Both the position numbers and the translations under genes were made by a program. A stretch of DNA of 64,000 nucleotides from Nocardioides luti (GTDB lineage Bacteria > Actinomycetota > Actinomycetes > Propionibacteriales > Nocardioidaceae), in assembly GCF_014212315.1 (NCBI RefSeq), contig NZ_JACKXE010000001.1, forward strand, positions 2,046,001-2,110,000. Direction: 5' to 3'. The stretch's first letter is position 1. Every line of letters begins with the position of its first letter. Shown in pieces: positions 7,624 to 17,100 of the stretch. A model generated the notes under the pieces. It was not told the origin of the DNA and did not search any database. It saw only the letters and a list, made by a program, of their open reading frames with translations.

Positions 7624-9194
7624 GACAGGCCGTCCTTCGGGACGGTCCCGTCGATCAGGTAGCCCTCGACCGCGTCGTCCACGCACGCGTTGCCGGAGTT
7701 GTAGCCCGTGTGGCCGTCGCCGTCGCGGCTGACGAGCACGCCGGACGCCAGCTGGTCGGCGAGGTGCACGGCCCATTGGTACGGCGTGGCCGGGTCGCGC
7801 GTCGTGCCCACCACCACGATCGGTGCCGCACCCTCGCCGCGGACCGTGATCGGCTTCTCCGTGGTGCGGGCGACGACGCCGCCGCACGTGGTCAGGCTCC
7901 AGGCGAAGACGTCGCCGAAGGTCGGCGAGGCCTTCTCGAAGTCCGGCTCGTTGGCCGGCACCTGGTCGGCGGAGATGGCGTAGGGGTCGTCGAGGCAGTT
8001 GATCGCGTAGTTCGCCTCGAGGCTGTTGTCGTCGTACCCGCCGTCCTGCGAGCGCGAGGAGTAGAGGTCCGCGAGCAGCAGCAGCGTCGACCCGTCGCCG
8101 GAGAAGCCCTGCTTGAGCGCCTGGCTGAGGATGTACCAGTTGTCGCGGCTGTAGAGCGGCAGCACGATGCCGTAGAACGCCTGGCCGGCGGCGAGCTCGC
8201 GGTCCGTGCTGGTGTCCAGCGGCTGGTCCTCGACCTGGCCGAGGAAGTCCCTGATCTTCGTCAGCCCCTCCTCGACGGTGTCGCCGAGGAAGCAGTCGTC
8301 GGCGGAGTCGAGGCAGTTCTGCACGTAGGCCCGCAGCGCGGTCTCGAAGCCGGCGGCCTGCTCGAGGCTGAGCTCGCGGGAGCTGATCGAGAGGTCCACG
8401 GCACCGTCGAGGACGAGCCGGCCGACCTGCTTCGGGAACAGCTCGGCGTAGGTCGCGCCCAGCTTGGTGCCGTACGACGCCCCGAGATAGGTCAGCTTCG
8501 ACTCGCCCAGGGCCGCCCGCAGGACGTCCATGTCGCGCGCCGCCTCGATCGTCGAGATGTGGGAGGCGAGGTCGCCGGACAGCTTCACGCAGCCGGCTCC
8601 GAGGGCCTGCACCGAGTCCTCGTAGGCCCGCACCTCGGCCGGCGTGTCCGGGTTGGGGTCGCCCGCGACGTAGGTGTCGAGGGCGGCGTCGCTGAGGCAG
8701 TCGACCGGGTCGCTCTGGCCGGTGCCGCGCGGATCGAAGCCGACGATGTCGAAGTGGTCGAGCAGCGGCTGGCGGAAGACGTCCTTCGCGGAGGCGGCGT
8801 AGCCGGTGCCGGGCTGGCCGGGACCGCCGGGGTTGACGACGAGGGACCCCTCACGCGCCGACGGGTCGGCCGCCGGCACCTTGAGCAGGGCCAGGTCGAT
8901 CGTCTCGCCGTCGGGCTTCGCGTAGTCGAGCGGGACGGTCAGGGTGGCGCACTCGAAGGAGTCCTGGCAGGGCTTCCAGGCCAGCCGCTGGCCGTAGAAC
9001 GCGGCGAGCGCGGCCCGCGGCGGCTTCGTCGCGCCGGGCGACGGCGTGGTCGTCGGGGCCGGCCCGCTGCTACGGGAGGACCCTCCGGCGGCGTCGTCCG
9101 CGTGCAGCGCGGTGACCGCCGCGAGCACGCCCCCACCGACCAGCAGACCGACGACGAGGACGATCGCGACGATCCGCACGACACCTGGCTTCAA
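7617..9194 (-). CDS. Secreted or membrane-anchored alpha/beta hydrolase, tripeptidyl-aminopeptidase-like
   Basis: A 525-residue protein with a single N-terminal hydrophobic segment (residues 6-29) and no lipobox Cys, so it is exported and possibly anchored. A Pro/Thr/Ser linker follows. The alpha/beta-hydrolase core shows VVNPGGPGQPG (oxyanion region), GFDPRGTGQSDP, the nucleophile elbow GASYGTK, the acid in GTTRDPATPY and the His in DGDGHTGY, a complete triad. This arrangement is that of the SlpD/SlpE and tripeptidyl-aminopeptidase family, which cleave short peptides or esters outside the cell. Several Cys pairs fit an extracytoplasmic location. It overlaps the holB stop by four bases, so it is translated from the same transcript. 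Confidence 0.9.
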   Translation of the reverse strand: MKPGVVRIVAIVLVVGLLVGGGVLAAVTALHADDAAGGSSRSSGPAPTTTPSPGATKPPRAALAAFYGQRLAWKPCQDSFECATLTVPLDYAKPDGETIDLALLKVPAADPSAREGSLVVNPGGPGQPGTGYAASAKDVFRQPLLDHFDIVGFDPRGTGQSDPVDCLSDAALDTYVAGDPNPDTPAEVRAYEDSVQALGAGCVKLSGDLASHISTIEAARDMDVLRAALGESKLTYLGASYGTKLGATYAELFPKQVGRLVLDGAVDLSISSRELSLEQAAGFETALRAYVQNCLDSADDCFLGDTVEEGLTKIRDFLGQVEDQPLDTSTDRELAAGQAFYGIVLPLYSRDNWYILSQALKQGFSGDGSTLLLLADLYSSRSQDGGYDDNSLEANYAINCLDDPYAISADQVPANEPDFEKASPTFGDVFAWSLTTCGGVVARTTEKPITVRGEGAAPIVVVGTTRDPATPYQWAVHLADQLASGVLVSRDGDGHTGYNSGNACVDDAVEGYLIDGTVPKDGLSC

Positions 9195-10354
9195 CGACTG
9201 CTCCCCTCGGGCACCTTCAGGGCGACCATCATGGCCTCCAGCGCCAAGGCGACCGGGACGTTGAAGTCGAGCATCTGCTCGCGCGCCTCGAAGATCCAGG
9301 CGATCCGGCGCAGGTTCAGCTCCGGGGTGGAGCCCCGCACGATGGTGTCGATGTCGCCGCGGATCTCCTCGTTGACCAGGCGCCCGGCCGCACCGACGGA
9401 CACCGCGATCGCGTCGCGGTAGACGGACACGAGGTCCATCAGGCTGCGGTCGACGACGTCGAGGTGGCGCCGCTTGGCCCGGGTCTTCTGGGCCTTCTCC
9501 ATCTGGGAGAGGGCGGGGGCGTACTCGCGGGGGCGCCGGCCGCGCTCGACCACGCCGTACGCCGTGTCGAGGTCGGCCTTCTCGCGCGCGTCGAGGTCGC
9601 TGGTGATCGCGTCGGCCTCCTCCTTGGTGACCTCGGCGAGGTTGGTCGCCGCGGTCATGCAGGACCCCAGGCTGGTCAGCCGGGCCGGCAGCGAGACGAC
9701 CTCGCGGCGACGGTTGCGGGTCGCCTCGTCCCGGGCCAGCGCCCGGGCCCGGCCGATGTGGCCCTGGCTGGCGCGGGCGGCGTACGACGCCAGCGCGTCA
9801 CCCACGCCCTCGGTGCGGACCAGGAAGGCCGCGACGTCCTCGGGCGTCGGCGTGGTCAGCGTGACGAGCCGGCAGCGGGAGCGGATCGTGGGCAGGACGT
9901 CCTCGACGGTCGGCGTGCAGAGCATCCACACGGTCCGGTCGGTCGGCTCCTCGATCGCCTTGAGCAGCGCGTTGCAGGCCTGGTCGGTGAGCCGGTCGGC
10001 GTCCTCGACGACGAGGATCTGCCAGCGCCGGCCGACCGGGGCGAGCGCGGCCCGGCGGACCAGGTCGCGGACCTCGTCGACGCCGATCGAGAGCTTCTCG
10101 GTGCGGATCACCGACACGTCGGCGTGCGAGCCGGCCAGCACGGTGTGGCAGGCCTTGCAGGTGCCGCAGCCGGCCTGGCCCGCGTCGGCGAGGTCGCACT
10201 CGAGCGCCGCCGCGAACGCGATCGCCGCGTTGGAGCGCCCGGAGCCCGGCGGCCCGGTGAACAGCCACGAGTGGCTCATCCCCCGGCCGGCCGCGGCGGT
10301 GCGCAGGGCCTCGATCACCGCGTGCTGGCCGACCAGGCCGTCCCAGACGGTCAC
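9191..10354 (-). CDS. holB: DNA polymerase III, delta' subunit
   Basis: A 387-residue clamp-loader ATPase-like protein. The degenerate Walker A is GPPGSGRSN (residues 34-42), where the usual Lys is Arg, as expected for delta' subunits that do not hydrolyse ATP. A four-Cys zinc module (C-X8-C-X2-C-X2-C) follows near residues 53-68. Walker B-like VVEDADRLT and the SRC motif IRSRCRL are present. It works with DnaX and HolA to load the sliding clamp. Its start overlaps the last codon of tmk, the common tmk-holB pair, and its stop overlaps the hydrolase start. It corresponds to Rv3644c in mycobacterial order. Confidence 0.95.
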   Translation of the reverse strand: MTVWDGLVGQHAVIEALRTAAAGRGMSHSWLFTGPPGSGRSNAAIAFAAALECDLADAGQAGCGTCKACHTVLAGSHADVSVIRTEKLSIGVDEVRDLVRRAALAPVGRRWQILVVEDADRLTDQACNALLKAIEEPTDRTVWMLCTPTVEDVLPTIRSRCRLVTLTTPTPEDVAAFLVRTEGVGDALASYAARASQGHIGRARALARDEATRNRRREVVSLPARLTSLGSCMTAATNLAEVTKEEADAITSDLDAREKADLDTAYGVVERGRRPREYAPALSQMEKAQKTRAKRRHLDVVDRSLMDLVSVYRDAIAVSVGAAGRLVNEEIRGDIDTIVRGSTPELNLRRIAWIFEAREQMLDFNVPVALALEAMMVALKVPEGSSR

Positions 10355-10995
10355 CGGCGGGCCTGCACGAGCAGGGGGGTCACCCGGTCGCGGACCGCGG
10401 CGGCGATCGCGTCGACCGGCTCGCGCGCGTCGAGGACGAGGTAGTGGTCGGGATCGGCCGCGGCCATCGCCACGAACGACGACCGGACGCGCTGGTGGAA
10501 CTCCAGGGACTCGCCCTCGATGCGGTCGCGCCCCTCGAAGCGGCCGAGCCCGCTCGCCGGCTCCAGGTCGAGCACCACCGTCAGGTGCGGGCGCAGGTCG
10601 TGGGTCGCCCAGCGGGCGACCCGCTCGACCTCGGCGACCGCCAGGGCCCGTCCCGCGCCCTGGTAGGCCAGGGTCGAGTCGACGTAGCGGTCGGTGATCA
10701 CGACCTCGCCCCGCGCGAGCGCGGGCTGGACGACCGTGTCGACGTGCTCGGCCTTGTCGGCGGCGTACAGCAGCACCTCGGTGCGGTCGGACAGCACACC
10801 GGTGGCCGGGTCGAGCACGATCCGGCGCAGCTCGCGGCCGACCGGGGTGTCACCGGGCTCGAAGGTCAGGAGCGCGGCGTAGCCCTCCTCGCGCAGCCAG
10901 GTCGCCAGCAGCCGGGACTGGGTCGACTTGCCCGAGCCCTCGCCGCCCTCGAAGCACACGAAGACGCCGACCGGGGCATGCAGTCCGTCGCTCAC
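10351..10995 (-). CDS. tmk: Thymidylate (dTMP) kinase
   Basis: Phosphorylates dTMP to dTDP. The P-loop FEGGEGSGKST is at about residues 14-24, the DRY motif in ITDRYVDSTLAYQGAGR and the LID Arg-rich part near GRFEGRDRIEGE. The frame is open up to 11073, but the GTG at 10995 is chosen: it gives 214 residues, the family length, whereas the extra 26 residues are Arg/Pro-rich and lie in the terminator-proximal spacer. The ribosome-binding site is weak. It forms an operon with holB through a four-base overlap. Confidence 0.92.
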   Translation of the reverse strand: MSDGLHAPVGVFVCFEGGEGSGKSTQSRLLATWLREEGYAALLTFEPGDTPVGRELRRIVLDPATGVLSDRTEVLLYAADKAEHVDTVVQPALARGEVVITDRYVDSTLAYQGAGRALAVAEVERVARWATHDLRPHLTVVLDLEPASGLGRFEGRDRIEGESLEFHQRVRSSFVAMAAADPDHYLVLDAREPVDAIAAAVRDRVTPLLVQARR

Positions 10996-11057
10996 GGGGC
11001 CCACCCTAGAGGGGTCCGCCGACCCTGCCGGGGCGGGCCGGACACCCCGGACGTGCC

Positions 11058-11100
11058 GAGGGTGCCCCGCCACGGACGCTGCCGTGGGCGGGGCACCCTC
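11058..11100 (-). terminator. Strong hairpin terminator after the giant surface protein gene
   Basis: GAGGGTGCCCCGCC and GGCGGGGCACCCTC pair perfectly over 14 bp, with further CACGG/CCGTG pairing inside. It starts seven bases after the stop codon of the 7-kb gene and separates it from tmk. No T-run follows, as is usual in actinobacteria. Confidence 0.8.
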
Positions 11101-11106
11101 GTACGG

Positions 11107-14100
11107 TCACTTCACCTTGAGCGTCGACACCTTCGAGACGGAGGCGAGAACGATCGTGCTGCCGAGGTACTTCGCCGACAGCTTGTGCGTCCCCTTCTTC
11201 AGCTTCTTCAGGGTGAGCTTGACGACGCCCTTGGCACCGGCCGCGAGGGTGAGGGTCTTGACGAGCTTCTTGCCGTCGTAGACCGAGACCTTGCCGGTCG
11301 GGCCGCTGACCCCGGTCGCCTTGACGGTGACCGTGTAGACGACGCTCTTGCCCGCCTTGGCCTTCGCCGCCGACAGCTTGCCCACCGTCGTCGACGCCAC
11401 CTTCGAGACCGTCACCACGTTGCTGGTGCTGCTCCCGTCGCTGTAGCCGGCCTGCGTGGCGGTGACGAGCACCGACAGCGCGTGGCCCACGTCGGCGAGG
11501 GTGACGACGTACGACGACCCCGTCGCTCCCGCGATGGCGGTGCCATCCCGCAGCCACTGCCGGGTCAGCGCGACCCCGGCCGGCCAGGCGCCGTCCGTGG
11601 TCGTCAGCGTCTTGCCCAGCCCCGCGGTGCCGGTGACGGCCGGAGCCGTCGTGGCCGATGCCGCGTCACCCAGCGCGCCCGTCACGGCGGCGCTGGTGGT
11701 GGTGCCGTCGGCGTACCCGGTCCGGGCACCGGTGACCCGGGCCGAGATCAGGTGGCCCACGTCGCCGGCGACCAGGGTGTACGCCGCCGTCGTGGCGCCC
11801 GCGATCGGCGTCCCGTCCCGCAGCCACTGGTAGCTGCTGGTGACGCCGGCCGCGTCCCACGTCGGGGCGTCGACCGTGAGCTGCTGCCCGGTCTTGGGCG
11901 TCCCGTGCAGCGTCGGAGCCGCCGCCGTGGCGGCGTCACCGACGACCGCGACGATCCCGGCGCTGCTGGTCAGGGCGTCCGCGAGGCCGGCCTTGGTGCC
12001 GGTGAACCGGACCGCGATCGACTTCCCGAGGTCGCCCGGCAGGACGGTGTACGTCGCGCCGGTCTCCCCCGCGATCGGCGAGCCGTCGCGCAGCCACTGG
12101 CGGCCGCCCGTCGTGACCCCGGAGGTGGTCCAGGTCGGGGCCGTCGCGGTCAGCGCGGAGCCGACCTTGCCGGAGCCGGCCGCCACCGGAGCGGCGTTCA
12201 CCACGGGCGCGTCGCCCGTGACACCGGTGATCCCGTTGCTGGTGGCGAGCCCGTCGAAGAACCCGGCCTTGGTGCCGGTGTACTTCGCCGTGATCGCCTT
12301 GCCGACGTCCCCGGCGAGGACGGTGTAGGTCGTGCCCGTCTCCCCGGCGATGGCGACGTTGTCGCGGAACCACTGGGGTGCCGACGTCGTGACGCCCGTG
12401 GGGCTCCACGCGGGAGCGGTCGCGGTCAGCGCCTGGCCGACCTTGCCCGACCCGCTGATGGCCGCCGGCGTGGTGGGTGTCGGCGCGTCACCCTTGACGA
12501 TCGTGACCGGCCCGCTGGTGCTGGCGCCGTCAGCGAAGCCGGGCTTCGTGCCGGTGTAGCTCACCGTGATCGCCTTGCCGACGTCACCCGCGACGACGGT
12601 GTAGGTCGCCCCGGTCTCGCCGGCGATCGGGGCGCCGTCCCGCTTCCACTGGGGCGCCGAGGAGGTCACGCCACCGAGGCTCCAGGTCGGAGCCACCGCG
12701 GTGAGCACCTGCCCGGTCTTCCCGGACCCGGTGATCGCCGCCGCCGTGCTGGCCGTCGGCGCGTCACCCTGGGCGATCGTCTTCGGGTCGCTGGTGCTGG
12801 TCCCGTCGAGGAAGCCGTCCTTGGTGCCGGTGTAGGTCACCGTGATCGCCTTGCCGACGTCACCGGCCACGACGGTGTACGTCGCCCCGGTCTCGCCGGC
12901 GATCGGTGCGCCGTCCCGCTTCCACTGCGGCGCCGAGGTCGTGACCCCGCCGATGCTCCAGGTCGGAGCCACCGCGGTGAGCACCTGCCCGGTCTTGCCG
13001 GTGCCGGTGATCGCCGCCTTCACGGTGTCCGTGGGTGCGTCGGCCTTGGACACGTTGGTCGGCGCCGAGGTCGCCGTCGCGGCGGTGAAGTCCACCGGGC
13101 CGCCACGGCCGACCTCCTGCACGAAGTCCGGACGGTCGGCGGTCTGGGTGACCGTGATCGCCTTGTTCGCGTCGGCGGGCGTCAGGACGTAGGTCGCCCC
13201 CGTCGCTCCGTCGATCGGCGCGCCGTCACGCTTCCACTGGTTGGTGACCGTGGAGGTGCTGGGCCAGCCGGTCGTGGTCGTGCTCAGCGTGTTGCCGACC
13301 TTCGGGGTGCCCGTGATCGTCGGCGTCGAGGACGGCGCCGGCGCGGTGCACTCCAGCTTGACCAGCAGGTCCACCTGGATCGGCGGCACCTGCATGGCCG
13401 GGGTCGTCGTCGGGGCACAGCCGGGGGCGGTCGCCCGCACCTTGTACCAGCCGTCGACGACGTCCCACTGGAAGTACCCGATCGCGTCCGTCGTGTCCGG
13501 GTTGCTCCGGTTGGCGGGCGACATGACGTCCGAGCCGTCCGGCACGTCGGCGTACGGGCCGCCGATGAAGTCGGACCGCGACAGCGTCACCGTGGCGCCC
13601 TCGATCGGCCGGCCGTACTGGTCGGTGACGATCCCGGACGGGTCGATGTAGATGTGGATCTGCGTGGGCGGTGTGCCCGGGTCGCAGTTCGCGGGGACGT
13701 TGGTCGAGATCGTCGCGTCCCCGTGCGCCGGGTAGAACGCCGGGATCAGCGCCGTGAAGGTGATCAGGTCACCGGTCGCGGCGCCGGTCTGCTCCAGCGC
13801 CCCCGTCAGCGGCTCGTGCCCGTCGGTGAACGTCACGGTGTACGTCGGGTTCGCGGTGGCCGCGCACCCGGTGACGTTGAACCGCTGCGGGTCACCGAAG
13901 TAGACCGTCGGCACCCCGTCGTACGACCCGTTCTGGGTCGGGATCGAGACGTTGGCCGGCGGCGGCGTCGGCTTGGTCAGCCGCACCTCCTGGCTCTTGT
14001 CACCCGTGGCGGGCGTGTCGAGGTAGAGCTGCGCGGAGTGGTGGATCCCGTCGCCCCCGTCGACCGCGAGGTAGTAGTTCGCGGCGTTGCGGACCTGGAC

Positions 14101-17100
14101 GGTGAACTTCCCCGCACTGTCGGTCACGCCGGAGGCGAAGCAGCTCCAGTCCGAGGTGTCGCAGCCCCAGACGCCGGCTCCGGCGATCGGGTCACCGGTG
14201 TCGTCGTCGCGGACCGTGACCGTCAGGTTGCCCAGGGCGACGTCCGCCGCCACGACCGGACCGACCGTGCTCGACCAGACCGTCTTGCGGTGGCCGGGGG
14301 CCGTGGCCGTGACGAAGGCGGTGAGGTACTTGTCCTTGTCGCTCGCGACCTGCGTGTACTCGAGCCCGTCGCTGCCGGGGTCGGCGTTGCGGGTCTGGTA
14401 GCCCGACGCCCAGCGGTAGGTCAGGGTCACCGGCTCGCCGTCGGCGTCCCAGTCCCCCGGGTCGAGGGTGAGCGTCTGGCCCACCTTCGCCAGCCCGGTC
14501 AGGGCCGGGGCCGTCACCTGGTCCACCAGCGGGCGGTCGGCCACCGTCACCGGCGCCGAGTCGGCGCTGACGTTGGTGTAGCCGGCCCGCTTGGCCACGA
14601 CCCGCACGAAGATGTCCCTCAGCTCGTCACCGGGGCGGACCTCGTAGGTGCTGCCCGAGGCGTCGTCGATCCGGTGGGTGCCGCGGAACCACTTGTAGAC
14701 GAAGGTCAACTGGTCCTGCGCCGCCCCGTCCGCGAGCGTCCAGGTGCCCGGGGTCGCGGTGATCTCCTCACCGACGGCCGGGTCGCTGGGCGACAGCGTC
14801 GGCAGCGTGTCGTTGGTGGCGACGGGCGGACCCGCCGGCACCTTGAGCCGGTTGCTGTAGGCGTACTGGTCGTCGAAGCCGTCGCGGTGGGCGATCACGA
14901 CCACGTAGATCCGGTGGTTCGCGTCGCCCGGCTGGACGACGTAGGTCGACGTGGTCGGCGTTCCGGTGACGTGGTGCCACTGGTAGGTGAAGGTCAGGCC
15001 GTCGGCCGGCTGGCCGTCGATCTCCCAGGTGCCGTTCGTGACCGAGAGCGTCTGGCCCGGCTCCGGGGTGCCGGAGAGGACCGGATCCTCGACCGCCACC
15101 GGGGCCGGGGCCATGGTGAAGTCGTACGTCGCGGCCGTGAGCCCGGTGTGCAGGGTGTTCTCCGGCGTCCGGGTGCTGGGGTAGAACTCGCCTCCCAGGG
15201 CGAACGGCTGGTGGCCGTAGGCGTAGCCCCGGAGGAACAGGTCGGCGTTCTGCGGCACGGTGACCGAGTAGTGCCCGTCCTCGTCGGTGTAGGCCGAGTC
15301 GAACTGCGCGGGGTACTCGTAGCCGTAGTAGCTCATCCACTCCGACACCGGGACCCACACGTCCTCGATCGGCGTCCCGTTCGGCGTCGTCACCGTGCCC
15401 GACAGGGTCGTGCCGCGCTGCAGGACCAGGTCGACGCCCGACAGGGTGTCCCCGCTGTCGTCGACCGTGAAGACGCCGGGCGAGTCCGGCCCGGTGGGTC
15501 GCGCGTTGCCGCGCCAGCTGCGCACGTAGCCGGGCCCGTCGTTCGGGAAGTAGGAGGCCAGCAGGGTGTAGCTGCCCGGCCCGACGTCCGTGAAGCCGTA
15601 GGTGCCGTCGTCGGAGGTCGTCTCGTCCACGTACTCCAGGTCGTAGGACAGCGCGGTCGTCCCCGGGTCGCTGCTCTCGACGAGGCGGTAGAGCGTGAGG
15701 TCGGCCGTGCCGTCGAAGGGCTGGTCGTCGCTGGTGGTCAGGCTGCCGCGCACGATCCGCATGCCCGCGCTCAGCGTGACGTCGTCGGCCACGACCTGGG
15801 CGTAGTCCGCGACGGTGTACGGCGTCGCCGCGTCGACGTCCGCGACGTCCCCGGCGAACGTCGTCCCGAGGCCGGCCGTGGGCTTGCTGGCCGACACGGT
15901 GTAGATCCCGCCGGGGTTGACCGAGAGGAAGACGTAGCGGCCGGCGGCCGTCGTCCGGGTGTTGTCCATCTCGTACCAGCAGCCCGGCTCGCCGTCGCAG
16001 TAGTTGGTCCAGAGCTTCACCTGGGCCTTGGCGAGCGGCTGGCCGGCGGCGTCGAGGACCCGCCCGGCGAGACCGGAGGGCGTGAGCGTGACGTCGTCCA
16101 CCGCGGTGGTGCCGCCGACGGACGGCTGGGTGAAGGTGGTCGCGCTCTCGGCGTTGTCGGTCCCCCCGAGGAAGGTGCGCCGGAAGCCGGCGTCCTCGTT
16201 CGCCGCCGACACCGTGAAGGTGCGGTCGCGGTCGACGCGCTCGAAGGTGTAGTTGCCGTCGGCGTCCGTGGTCGTGAAGTCCCAGTCGCTCCAGCAGCCG
16301 TCGGGCTGGCAGTAGTCGTACCAGAGCACCACGTCGGCGCCCGCGACGCCGTCACCGGCGTCGTCCACGACCGTGCCGGTCACCTCGCTCACGTCGAGCG
16401 TGATGTCGGCGACGTCCACGACGCCGCCCTCCTCGGGCACGGTGTAGACCGTCGCGTCCTGCGCACGGCTGACCTGGCCGGCGAAGACCTCGTCGAAGCC
16501 GGCGGAGTACTTCTGCGCGGAGACGACGTGCGGCGTCCCCGGGGCGACGTTGCGGAAGACGTAGTGGCCCGTGGCGTTGGTGGTGGCGTAGTCGTCCTGG
16601 AACCAGCAGCCGCCCTCGTCGGGGCAGTAGTCGGAGTAGAGCTCGACCGCGGCGTTCGCGACCGGGTCGCCGGCCTTGTCGAGGACCTGGCCGCGGATCT
16701 TGTCGCCGCCGGTCTGGGGCAGCGTGATCGGGTCGAGCGTCAGGACCGGCTGCGCCTCGCTGGGCGAGAAGGTCTGCGCCGCGTCGATGTCGGTCCCGCC
16801 GCCGAGGAAGATCCCGGCGCCGTCGTACGGGTCGGCCTGCACGGTGTAGGTGCCGCCCCACGGGAGGCGGAAGGAGTAGTCGCCGTTGTCGTCGAGGTAG
16901 CGGTAGCGCACCTGCTCCCAGGTGTCGTCGTCCTGCAGCTGCCAGACCGCGATCTCGGCGTACTGCGCACCGTCACCCTCGGCGTCCACGACGGACCCGC
17001 GGATCCGGGACTGGCCCACGCCGGCGTGGATGGCGCCGACGTCGACGCTGGTGTCGCCCGCGGCGACCGGCACCACGGTGGCCCCGGACTCGGACGTGCC

